Source of the DNA: Allacma fusca
Taxonomy: Eukaryota > Arthropoda > Collembola > Symphypleona > Sminthuridae
NCBI GenBank assembly: GCA_947179485.1
Contig: OX359248.1
Coordinates: 30,513,378 to 30,577,377 of the forward strand
Reading direction: 5' to 3'
Length of the DNA stretch: 64,000 nt
The position numbers were made by a program, and so were the translations under genes. Below are positions 51,161 through 62,900 of the stretch, piece after piece. The first letter of the stretch is position 1; every line of letters begins with the position of its first letter. The notes beneath the pieces were generated by a model that was not told where the DNA came from, searched no databases, and was given only the letters and a program-made list of their open reading frames with translations.

Positions 51161-51900
51161 GTTCTCAGCGGTTGCATTTTCTTTCAAAAACATATTAACT
51201 ATTTGCGCTTTAGTTTCCATGCCCTCCTACAAAAAAAAGCTTGAAAGTTCTCCACAAGTATCATGATACGATTTATCCTTAGACACTATCAACTCGAACT
51301 GGAAAAAACTTTGCTTTTGCAATAGCCCCCACAGAATACACTAACCCTCCTCCAAAAGACCATCCTTACAGGATTTCCTCATGAGGTAACAAAATCTTGA
51401 ATGCTCACAAACTCCCTATATACAAAAGATCTATGTATGTACCTCTCTATATAGTTACTCCTTCCGTGAGCAAATACAGTACGAACAGGTAGGGAATTTG
51501 TGCGTACGTGATTACAATCCACAACAAACAATTACCGACAACCATGCTGTAGTTAAAGGTCTCTCACGAAATCATTAGATTACTTCCTACACTATTACTT
51601 ACCTGAGTGAAGGTTCAGGTTCATTAAGGACCTCGGCACAAACTGGGCATGGAGCAGGGCTAATGGGTAGGACAAGGACTGGAGTGAGTGGTTTGTCAAT
51701 GAGGAACTCCGAGAGACCTGGATTAATTGTGGGATTGATTGAGAATTGCCGGAACAGAAGGACTCGGTCGAGTCATCACCATAGCTCTGTTCCTTTGTGG
51801 GAGGCTCTCTTGGAGTTTAGTTTATTTGAGGAAAACAACGACGAGAGTCTGTCCCTGTGTATACTTATATGTGAAGGAGGGAGAGACGGAGGGAAATGAC

Positions 51901-51924
51901 GAGAGAGAGAGAGAGAGAGAGAGA
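51901..51924. repeat. (GA)12 microsatellite
   Basis: Uninterrupted GA run. Confidence 0.9.
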
Positions 51925-52159
51925 AATAAAATAGGGAAATCTGAGTGAGAGATGGAAAGGGAAAGGAGATAAAGAGAGAAAATGTTTCAGGTAGGGAAGT
52001 TGCAGGGGAGTCAGGAAGCCTTACAGGAGAGTGAATTGAATGAAGGGAAAGCTGCCCGGATTACGTCCGACATGCAATTAGAGGGGTGAAACTAAGAAAA
52101 TGCCGACAACTCATGAAAAAAACGAGTGCATCCTGTCTTTTTTCCTTGCAGTTGTGTGG

Positions 52160-52163
52160 GTGT

Positions 52164-52204
<41 letters not shown>
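52160..52204. repeat. (GT)n microsatellite
   Basis: GT run of about 22 units with one TCT. Confidence 0.9.
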
Positions 52205-52206
<2 letters not shown>

Positions 52207-53173
52207 TGGATGAGTTGGGTGTGCAAGAGTGTATTGATTGACGGTGAGAATTATAATGCAACTGATCCGACCTTGTTTCTAACTATATCCCCAAACTCCT
52301 CCAACCTTCTTCATGTGTGGCAGACATAAAAACATCCATTGTCTTTGTACATATAGAGTCGTAATAGCTCCGTACATTTGCATATGTACAGGTACATACA
52401 TACAAGTTCGCCTTATAGACCCCGGCTGAGAAGCAGAAGGGAACATCTGCAGGCTTTGGGAAGGTAAAAAAAACGAGTATATACTTTCCCCTGCAATTTG
52501 TAAACTTCCCAACTGACCTTATGTTCCATATGTAAATATATCTACAAATTGCGATAGTTTTCATAACCATGTAGATACCTATAGGATTTATATCTGGAAT
52601 GTGTACAGTAGGATTTATCTCTATAATTAAGTACTGACCGCAAAAGATAGATATAGACACCAAGCTGATCTCCGTGTCGGAGGGAAAGTAAAAGACTGTG
52701 GATACAATGGAGTGTAATAAACTTGACTAACAATATCTACTTTTAGCTTCTGTTACACGGGGATGTAATGTGCCTGCTCATTGGATGGAATGGATCCCAT
52801 ATATGGGAAGGCAGAGTATCGGGAGCAATACTATTAGAAACTAAAACACCCTAACTTACAGAACAACAGGCAAATGCGGCACTAACCAAGGAGCGCAATC
52901 TACAATAAAAATGCTATTAACTCAAGAAAAACTGGGGAGAGACAGGGACCACAAAGTAACTCTTACAACAGCTCCAAGACAATACTCGGGCGCAAAGAAA
53001 TATAGATGCATTAGTGAGGTGCTTTTTTATGTTCTCGTCATTTTCTTTTCCATTTGGAGAAAGAGAGGAGAAACTTCTCTCCATCAAATGGTTCTTTGAT
53101 TCAATCGATGACGAATTCACGTCCTTAAACCCCCCAATGGATTGCATGATGATGGTCCGTTGTGTGTATGCTT

Positions 53174-53207
53174 CTGTGTGTGTGTGTATGTGTGTGTGTG
53201 TGTGTGA
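53174..53207. repeat. (GT)n microsatellite
   Basis: GT run with one TAT interruption. Confidence 0.88.
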
Positions 53208-54988
53208 GGAGAGGAAATTGTGGCTATGGATTTCAGATTGTGGTTTTCCCTTGTAAGCTTGAAGTATGTACGGGCCTTGTACGGCTCCTATACTGAGCTA
53301 AATGAAACATACCTAGGGATATAGGAAAGCCCCTAAAGAATGTGTAATGGCTCTAAGGAAGAAACAGTAAGAGGGGTCGAAATTGATATAGTCTTGAAAA
53401 CGTGTACAATCACCTCATCAAACTACTACGAGTATTTTTTTTTTATCGCCAGACTTTTTTATGGTCTTTACAGTGCCAAATAAATGACACGGATGAGGTT
53501 TTGTCAGCTCAAATGAGACAGACATTTTAGAGCTAAGTACTCTTCCAGCAAGGAGAGAGGGGTGCATTCTCAATGAATCTTCTTTGCAATGAGTCTTCCA
53601 TCCTTGTATGTTCCTATGCATATATGCAGATCCTGTGTATTTTGTATATCCATCCCTATTCCTCCATATAGTCGTTCCGCAGCTGTATGCAAATACACAA
53701 ATTTTCAGTCTCGAATTTCTAACTCGAATTCCGCTTTGCTTTTGAAATATAAATGCGAGTTTTGTCAAGGGTAGGAAAATGTGAGAGCTACAGCGTCCCA
53801 CTGTCTAATAGTGTGAGATAGCTCTTCCATTTGCTCACCCTTTTCTTCTCTCACACTCTCGGCTCCTCAATGGGAAATCATTGATTTGTACTCAGGAGAA
53901 TCCTTGAGCAGTCACATTGTAGAGGAAGTTGCCACCTAAACGGATCTGCTCACTCTCTCTCTCTTTCTCACTCTCACTCTCTCTCTCTTTACGAATACAT
54001 TACGGAGTCGTATAGTTTGAATTTATTCCAGCAAAGGGTAAATGATGCCACTTAGTACATTCTTTTCAATGGCGTCTTCCTTAAATCTACATCACATTAG
54101 TCAAGGAGAGGGAGAGAACAAGCATTTGATGGTTGCACTTTTATTTCCTCCCTCTTCATTCTTAGAATTTCATAGTGACAGGGACTCCGCAATTTCTAGG
54201 TGTAGTCTCTTCAGTTTATACGTGTCTGGAATGTATTTGTTTACCAAAGCACACGTCACTGGATTTGTGGAGGAAAAGGGATACAGGATTAATGGGATTA
54301 TCTTCCAAATGTTCCCAATGACTTGAGCACGTCAAGGGGCACCGGATTTTCACTGCATTTAAATTCGACATTGTGGAGGTGGGAGATTCCCCTTGTGAAT
54401 CTTCAACACAAAATATATATCAACACTTTGAATTCCAAATTCACTACACACCACAGAAACCTAAATCAATTTTTTGTATTAGTTCTTGGAAAAAACTTTT
54501 ATTGTATTACTAGATAACAATACGTTTGAAAGTTTATATAATATTATTTTATATTTAAAATACACTTTTACTTACAGATGTTAATGTAAAAAAAGATCTT
54601 GCATTGAGAGTTTCGATAAAAAGCAACAGTTTTTTCAGTCCTTTAGATTTATTGAAATCTTTTGGACTAAGATTTAGGAAAAACCAAGTGTTGTTCCTAG
54701 AATTTCAATGGAGTCAATGAGGATTAATAGGTAGTTGAAATCGAATTCGTAGGAAGATGAAGTCTTCAAGGAATGGAATAGTAATGTGAAAGTTGTATAT
54801 GTAGATACATTTTTTGGTGAGGCTCAAATACAGAGGATCCCTGTTGAGTCAGCAAAAACTGAGACATAGCGGAGGAAAAAGCATTGCATTATTATGACAA
54901 GGATAAATATTCTTGCCCAGCAAGGTTTTAAAACTTGCTTCGTTTTATTTTCCCCTCGACTCTGACTACAGTATTTTAAATACATGGT

Positions 54989-55029
54989 GAGAGAGAGAGA
55001 GAGAGAGGGAGAGAGAGAGTGAGAGAGAG
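54989..55029. repeat. (GA)n microsatellite
   Basis: GA tract with GGGA and GTGA interruptions. Confidence 0.88.
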
Positions 55030-56279
55030 GAAAGTTATCCCCATTCGTTTCTCTCTATTATACTTGTGCATATCATCAAGACGAATTGATCTATAATTCA
55101 TTTTGCCTTCACATCTTGCATACTCAACACCTTTTTTCTAATAATAAAACCACTTGGTTCCTAATGGGATGGAAGAGAGGAAGAGAAAAGGACACTTTTA
55201 GATTCCAACGAGATGGCATGTCTAACGACCCCTTGCAAGTCGTTATTACCCTCATTCATTAGCGCTAAAAAATGAGCAGCCTCCTTGCGAGTTTTAAGAG
55301 GTTCAAAAACCATGCCAACTCCCTGACCCATGCTTGCACTAAATATAACTGGTAGTGTGAGGGAAAGTGAGTGCTAACCCCTCTTTGCCTAACTTTTCCT
55401 CTCTGGAGCCCACACTTGCTCCTAAATTGCATTAATTCCAGCAAATGTAGTCCAGACCTCCGTATAAATCCTCATTTCAACAGGGATTTTTGGCTTTACC
55501 ACTACAAGCCCATCCATGTGCATGGGGACCCACGTGCGGGGGAAATATCCCTAGTTTAAGGATTTATGTCCCTCCAAAATTCTTAAATCAATCACTCCCC
55601 CAGTATAGAAATATTATTCCCTTGGAATAAATAGATACGTGGTTTGTTTCCGAAGCTCAATACATTTTAAATGGGAAGAGGCCACTAAATCAAAAAACCC
55701 TTAACTACCGATAGTTCCTCACTCGCATACTTCATCATTAGTGCTGGAGCAATAGCTCCCCATAGTGAGGGCCTGAGAGCATTAGATCCGGGAAGAGCAT
55801 ATCGAACATCCAATATTTCAGAGTTTAAAATTTTATGGGACTCATTATTCCGAACTGGCTCCTTCCACAGACTTTAATGGTGAGGAGGAGGCCATACCTT
55901 AATTTCCCGTTCGGTCAATTTCCCTCATTACGTCGACGACGAATCTCAGGAACCTATTTGGAAACTTTCCACCTCTCATATACATATACTCTCCCGCGAC
56001 CAAATGAGGCTCCGCGAGTTTAATATTATTCAGGTAACTTACACATTTTCAAATATGTAGATACTTACTCCTTGTGTACGCATATCTGTAAGACATGACG
56101 TCAAGGTTAACATTTAAATTACCCTTTCTACGCGATGAAAGCCACACCTCGCTCCGCCTAATTTTGATCAATTGCAAAGTGTTTAATAAACTCTGCAGAA
56201 GGCTGCCAACTTCCGCGGAAAATTGCAAATTGGTCATTGGCCTCCTTATCTTGTTCCAGTAGTTGGAATTTACTCAGAA

Positions 56280-56298
56280 GAGAGAGAGAGAGAGAGAG
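56280..56298. repeat. (GA)n microsatellite
   Basis: GA run of about nine units. Confidence 0.88.
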
Positions 56299-56935
56299 CA
56301 GCGGTTTTTTTTACTCCCCCAGAACTCTCCTCTGGAGTCAGGAACGATTCAAGTCTTTCCTATAAAATTCGGATTTGTTTTTGATTTGTTACTTCCCAAG
56401 TAATTACAAGTAAGCTCTTCAGGAACCTGAGTCGTAATTTTAAGGTTGAATCTCGGAAATATTCCCTACCCTAAAAAATTATTACTCTAATATTGTCAAG
56501 CTGTGGACGCTTTGGGATTTACTTTAAAATAGTGCTATTTCAGTTCAGTGAACCATGTGATAAAAATGAGGAGAAGACTTTGTAAATAAAATGTTGTGAT
56601 GAAAAGAGAAGTGAGCTTGAAATCCGGAAAGTAGGGAAAAGGAGAAAGGGAGGAGAGTGACAGGGCTGCGTCAAATGTCATAATATTAAATAAGAATTAG
56701 CTATTTCAAAGAGTGGGGAAAACTTGTTCTGAGGATTCCGTTCATTTAAACAGGGGCAGAGGCAGGAGAGATGTAATCATAATTGGTAGAATGGCAGCTG
56801 AGGGCCAAAAGGTCGGCTCTCTTTTTGGCTCTACCTCTCGCCTCGCGTTTACTTCAAATTATTATCAGCTTGCAAAACTTTTTTGACCGAGCGACACACA
56901 AATCCTCTGCGTACACTTCTCCACGCACCTTCCTT

Positions 56936-56957
56936 CTCTCTCTCTCTCTCTCTCTCT
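56936..56957. repeat. (CT)n microsatellite
   Basis: CT run of about eleven units. Confidence 0.88.
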
Positions 56958-59119
56958 TTTTCTACTCTTATTTGACTCTGAGTCAGTGTAGTCGTTCTTC
57001 CCTAGCTAAAAATTCAAACTCATTTATTATGATGAGATAGCTCGCTGCTCTCCCTGGCTCTCCCTTTTATAATAAAGTACTACACAGGAAGCAAGTTTCT
57101 CATGCGGATAGTCGGAGAGCCTGCTTTCCACAGACAATGCTCTTGGCAGTCAACCAGGAATCCTCGGTAAATATCCGTCTCTGAATCTAACTTTCTTTTC
57201 CAGTTGTTTTTAGGGTCTGAAAAAAGTGACAGAAAAACAAAGGGGGGCTTCCTCCCAGCGCAACGTGCCTTTAAATATGTATGCATATTCCGGACCGTGT
57301 CGTCCGTATCAGAGGGAGCTTCCTCCAGAAACTCCTCCGACAGGGTCCAATACGTACCTACATATATCCCCACATGTAATTATTATAGAAAGAGATACAA
57401 AATACAATACATTAGACTCAGTCTACATCTAAGTTTTCTCCTGATATTAATCTAAATTAATCCTTTAAAACACTATGGTCGTAATTTGGAAAACGTAACT
57501 GCTGGATTTGGATGAAAAACTGGCCTTATTTGTATTATTCAACAAATGGTTATTGTTCCGTGGGGAAGAGGCACCTGGGGTTTTTATCCACTTTAATCTC
57601 AATGTACATACATACATACGTCCCGGCCAAATGCGTAATCATGCATCACTGACAATGACAGTCACACTTGGGTTACCCCTTTTTTATGGAATTCTCCTCT
57701 CTTTTAATAAATTATCGTAACTGAATGAAGCCTAAAGGGTTTTAGTATTTTTACCTTCGGATCAAAATGACTGAGATTTTTGAATATTTCTGAGGAAATA
57801 CAGTACTTCCACTCGCAATCAGAGTTTGGTAATAAAGTAATTACGTGTAACAGTCCATACGCAATACATACTGTAATACTGCACGTGCAGATACTCCAGT
57901 ATCATTTGTACATGCAGTAGTGGTGTGTAACGCTATTTTTTGAAAAATGGATTTCGGGACAGTTTAAACACTACAGCTCTGTGTGTAATTGATACAAATA
58001 CACAATTTCATAGACGGGGCCCACATCTGTACGAATGCTGTGTTATTGAGTTTGGCCAGGTATCTAATTAAGTATAGTTAATTACATCTGAGTATTGTCA
58101 TTGGAATCTATCCATGTAGGGACATTTGATGCAGTATTAATGTCAAGGTGGCTACCCGATACAGCCTCATCCATTTTCAAATCAGAGCTTCATCGAGGTC
58201 TGACTGTCTGTAGGACTAGATCCTTTAAAACATAGAATATAACTTTCTCTCCCGATTACGCTTTCCTTGTTAGCAGTTGAAAAAGCACCTCTTGAGCCCT
58301 TCCCTCCTACATGCTTTCAGGGAAAGGAGCTACTTATTTCTCAGCAGTGGAGTAATAAGAGAGGAGTGCTCTGGAAAAAAAGGGTGTAGTTTTCATAAAT
58401 CTTTCACTCGTCCATACCCGGCCAGGACAGGGTGAGCGGAGGTAGTGGTGTGTATCTACTGTAGGATTACTATAGGAAAAGGGAAATTATTTATTGGGAG
58501 CATGCAAACTTATGTATGTGCATCCCTCACTTGTTCCTCCTCTCAATTCTCCCCCCTCAAAACTTTCCAAACTCATTCTCCATCCCTACTCCCAGGACAG
58601 GCACAATAATTATTACAAATACAACTGAGCAGATGAGCATATCCCCGGATTAAAAATTATCAGATTGGGATCTCGGAACTGTCACACTTTTTATCATTAA
58701 GATATTTGAATCAAGCACGATATTTAAATTGTAGGAATGAAAACCCCAGCATTACAAACAGTACAGTAGTACAAGACATATGAAAAGCAATTATTATTTT
58801 GAAAATGAAGATATCAACACCAGGGTAGCTTGTACAGTAGAAGTTTTTAACGGTTAAGGTCATTACATGTTCTACCTTCACATTCACATGCTGCGGACTA
58901 CAGGCTTCGAAGACTACAGTCCCGTAGGAGCCATCGAAATCCACAGTGCTGAGGTACATTGCTCAGGAAGGACAGCATGTATATTCGGAAAGGCTGCATT
59001 GCTTTCCCATTTTGAGCCGAGCAATTTCTCCCTTTCACTTTTGTGGGGGTCTATTTGGATTAATGAGATAGTCATCATCATCAACATCATCTGCCGTGTG
59101 CTGAATTCATAAGATTTCA

Positions 59120-59143
59120 AGAGAGAGAGAGAGAGAGAGAGAG
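59120..59143. repeat. (GA)n microsatellite
   Basis: GA run of about eleven units, 750 bp upstream of the discoidin exon. Confidence 0.88.
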
Positions 59144-59502
59144 CAGGGAATTTATTTGTTTCTCGAGGTGGTCTTCCCCTATGAGAGCATGCATAGCCAA
59201 CTGTATATGAAGTTCGCTCTTTTGAGCGTATAATCTACGAAGGAAAGAGCGTATTCATTTTGTTATTGTAATTTATCGTCCTTTGGTTCCCAGAGCAAAG
59301 AGCAACACAGCGAAGAGAGAACATTGGCAGGAGCGTTAAGCAAAAGAGAATTGACTTTAGGAAAACAAATTTCTATCCTTTCCCCATATTGTTGTAAAAT
59401 ATGGGTAGCCATAATATTCCTATAGTAAAAACACAATTCAGGAGTAGAAGGAGAGTTGGTGGAAGTGCGTTGTTTAGGGTATGCTTCCTGCATTAGAAAA
59501 AC

Positions 59503-59527
59503 AGAGAGAGAGAGAGAGAGAGAGAGA
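59503..59527. repeat. (GA)n microsatellite
   Basis: GA run of about twelve units. Confidence 0.88.
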
Positions 59528-59710
59528 CAAGTCGGAGAGGAAAGCATGGAGGGACTAATAATAACGTCTATGACATTATTATGGATGGATGGTAATGGAA
59601 TTCATTGAATGGCAAGAGTGTAGCTATGATTTTGATGAGTTTGTGTACGCATAGGGAACGACAATGTGGTAACGTGAATAAATAACAAGGTTCTGTGTAT
59701 ACCCATCCAC

Positions 59711-59729
59711 TCACACACACACACACTCA

Positions 59730-59767
<38 letters not shown>
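59711..59767. repeat. Compound (CA)n(GA)n microsatellite
   Basis: CA repeats (one TCAC interruption) pass directly into GA repeats. The tract ends 129 bp before the start of the discoidin exon. Confidence 0.92.
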
Positions 59768-59896
59768 CAGGTACATGGGCTTATGTCTCCCAGTCTTTAG
59801 AATACGAGCATTTATTGAATACAGCGTCTGTAGTATGTCTGTATGTATTTTTTGTACTAACACTATTTTTGTATTTTTTTTTCTTCCTCTCGATAG

Positions 59897-59999
59897 ATTT
59901 GTGCACGGCACCGCTTGGAATGGAAAATCGAGCCATCCCGGACTCAGCCCTGAGTGCAAGTTCCTTCTATGTGAACTCCGTTGGTGCGTTACAAGCAAG
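59897..59999 (+). CDS. Exon encoding the start of a discoidin (F5/8 type C) domain, ddr-like
   Basis: A long pyrimidine tract and TAG precede 59,897, and CAAG|GTAAGG ends the exon at 59,999. The frame reads LCTAPLGMENRAIPD then SALSASSFYVNSVGALQA. Cys, P-LGM, a central IPD and ASS are the opening signature of discoidin domains. The combination matches discoidin-domain receptors best (vertebrate forms begin C-x-x-x-LGM, then IPD, then I-x-ASS). The exon starts with two bases of a split codon and ends with two (AG), so the next residue is Arg or Ser. The following expected segment, with its G-A-W-C-P motif, is not found before 64,000. In the receptor the domain binds collagen outside the cell and the kinase lies at the other end of the protein. 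Another discoidin protein (CNTNAP/neurexin-IV or hemocytin type) remains possible. Confidence 0.78.
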
Positions 60000-62900
60000 G
60001 TAAGGAAATAATTAAACTATTTTTCTCTTGGACGGTTTGTGGATATGAAGTAGATAAAAGTTTCTACAGAAGAAATGTGTATCTATGATTCGTATAATAG
60101 CCCTATATACTTTGAATAGTTGGATAGTAAAAAGATGAAATTTTATTAAAAAGTACCTATGCTCGGGCTATGTATATCTAAATATCTACTCCAGTCCTCG
60201 GAGTGGGTCCTACTCTGTACTAGTATCTATGTGTACTAGGGGGAAAGGGTAATAAAAAGGGAATAAAGTATATGAAATGATACTACCATGATGACCGAAG
60301 GTTTACAAGTAAACAATCTAATATTCATTAGGAATAGAAAGGAAACACGTTTCATGCATTCTGAACTCTGGGAGAGAGTTTTTAGTTATAGTAGATATTT
60401 CAACTCTTCCATGTCTGAGTAAAGTTTAAAGGGAAAATTTTACGACGGATCATAAACTTTAGGGCTCCTCATCCTGTGCTGAGGCCTCCACAACAGTGGA
60501 GTGGAATCACGTGCACTCCCCCGTACATGACTGTGTGGTATGAAGTCTACAAGCAATAAAATGTTTGGTCACATACAGCCCATTTTAGCATGTCATCATA
60601 TGCTTCTCCTTCCCTCTGAATTTCAATTCCATCCGTGTATAATATGTCGGAACAGGTTGTATGAGATCACGTGGGTTGTAAAGTCTCCAGGTACATAATT
60701 TTTTTTATGCTAAACAGCCCCATGCTTAGCTCATGTTTAAATTGCATGCTTAAAAATTTAGTTTTTTCTCTTTTTCAGAGAGTTCCCCCGGAAATTTGAA
60801 GGTTGAGAAATGAGCCTTTTAAAATAAAATAGTCAATTTTTCTTGTAATAGATTCCTCTAAAATATTTTATGTATTTTTCATGTCCTATAAAATCCATGT
60901 ATGTATTTGTAACTAGATGTAAGTATCACAGGGGAGCAGGGACATTCCAAAATTCCGTTGGTAGGTTCCAGGCTCAGGAAATATGTTCATACTTTCTCTG
61001 TAAGGCTAGGTATATTTGAGTATCTACATGCATGGACTCATGTATTCCAGTAATTTACATAGAGGAATTCTTAAGTGGAGTAATACTCGTAGATACATAA
61101 ATATTCCAGGATATTTTTCTATAAAACAAAAAAACTCAGCCTCATATTAAATTTCACATCACATTCACGGAGTCTACTTGGAACCCTAAAAATTCCCAGT
61201 GCCATTTGCAACTTCTCAGTTCTGAGTTACCTCTTTTGCTGACTGAGGGACGGATCATGTGAGTTCAGCTAAAAGTACATTTCTCAAGTATTTCGCGCCC
61301 GTCCCTGAATATTGACAATGTTGAAACTGAAACATGTGCGGAACTTGATAAACAAACCAGGGAGCTTCATATCTGTACATATGGGGGGATATATCTATAG
61401 ATATGCACACAAGTGTTAAACGTATCTACATGTGCTTCTGTTAGTATTTATATGAGGCACCACATGTACATATGCACCCTCATAAAAATTGATTGTGGTA
61501 TAATTCTCAATACAAAAATGTCAACCGTGCTCCTCATACGAAAAGTTTGCAAAAAAAAAATAAATTCCGAACCATCGTGTCTATCCCTAGACTTTCTCCA
61601 TAGACAGATATGTACGTACCTTGTATCATCAGAGCTCTCCATTGTTTACGCCTACATGTTACATCCTTACCAATAAAGTAATATTGAAACTAAAACAGTG
61701 GGGATGATGTAACCCGACTAAAAAAGGGAATACCTCAAGTTGTCACTCTCCTCGGAGAAAGTCACGAAACGAAACACTTTAGTAAATGGCTTTCGCCCAA
61801 AATTTTACAATCATCCCATACTGAATTATTACCGAAGGTAACTTCCAGCTCTACAAATACCCATGAGAAGGCGTAGAGGGCGGGGTTTTTTAAAATATCG
61901 TACTTTAATAGTAATTATGTGCGAACATATTTTCACCGCCGTATGTACACACATGGGACAAGCCTTTACTAGAGAGTTCCAGCTCAGAAATTATTCTTAA
62001 GCTCCTGCCATTTATATTAGACTTGAGGGGGTTTTAAATGCTAAAAAGGAGACTATTACTGTTACTATTACGAGTTCCCATGTACGTACATACGTACATA
62101 TGAATCCTCCAGGCACATGTATGTGCACCCCATAGATACATACCTATGGACGTGCCTATGTAATATAAAAGAAATTCCTAGATTTTTCATCCCAAGTTCT
62201 TTACGACAGGTAATAAAAACTCGGCTGTGGTTGGGAATATAAGGAATAGGAAAAAAAATACGAGTATCTACCTCTCCACCTCCATTACAGTTTAGACAGT
62301 CTAGGTGAGACGCCAGTTTTTAAATTTTGTCTCACATTTTTAAACACATGATAAAAAAAACATTTCTCCGAAGACTAGGAGCCAGCTGGAAAGCCCGAGC
62401 TAATAAAGTACATGTAGTAATAGAGAAAGACTTAGCCTACGGGCTGCGGAAGACTGGAGTTCTCTCGACACGCAATATCCGATGCCCGACACCCTTTCCC
62501 AGCAATAATGATATCTCGTGCACTCCACTTTTATGTCAAGCCGGAGTCTTTGACGCTCTCAGTATACCCCTAGCTCTGGGCTAGGGGCTCAGACCTACGG
62601 ACAGGAGTCCCCATTATGTACGTACCTTCCTGTGACATTACATGGAATGACATGCATAAACACAAGTACAATCCCATACGTACTGTACGTAATAGTTTAC
62701 CTAATAAAAGCCAGCCTTGTATCAACACTTGAGCTCAATCCTATAGACTCACGTAACATAAAGTTGTCCATGTAATTCCACTCCTGCTGGTCTGCTTTTG
62801 ATGCCCTTGTTTCTCTCTTCCTGTGTGTACATATGTGCACATTCCTCCAACTTTCTCCTTGGCTTTTTACTACAGTGCCAGGACCCAGTGTGCCTCTCCA

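Larger units (their letters stand above)
40266..59896 (+). other. Presumed 19.6-kb first intron of the ddr-like gene
   Basis: It begins GTAAGC and ends with a long pyrimidine tract and CGATAG. I see no internal exon or transposon inside it. It holds at least twelve GA/CT or GT/CA tracts. Open frames up to 127 codons occur but none is recognisable. A long early intron is common in receptor genes and often holds enhancers; that use here is conjecture. Confidence 0.5.

Noticed and set aside
53418-53801. 127-codon minus-strand frame
   Set aside because: No family similarity and no splice sites that would place it in a gene.
62327-62584. Possible continuation of the discoidin domain (frame containing GASWKAR)
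   Set aside because: It lacks the GAWCP and QGR motifs expected after the first discoidin segment, and its borders are not in the right phase.
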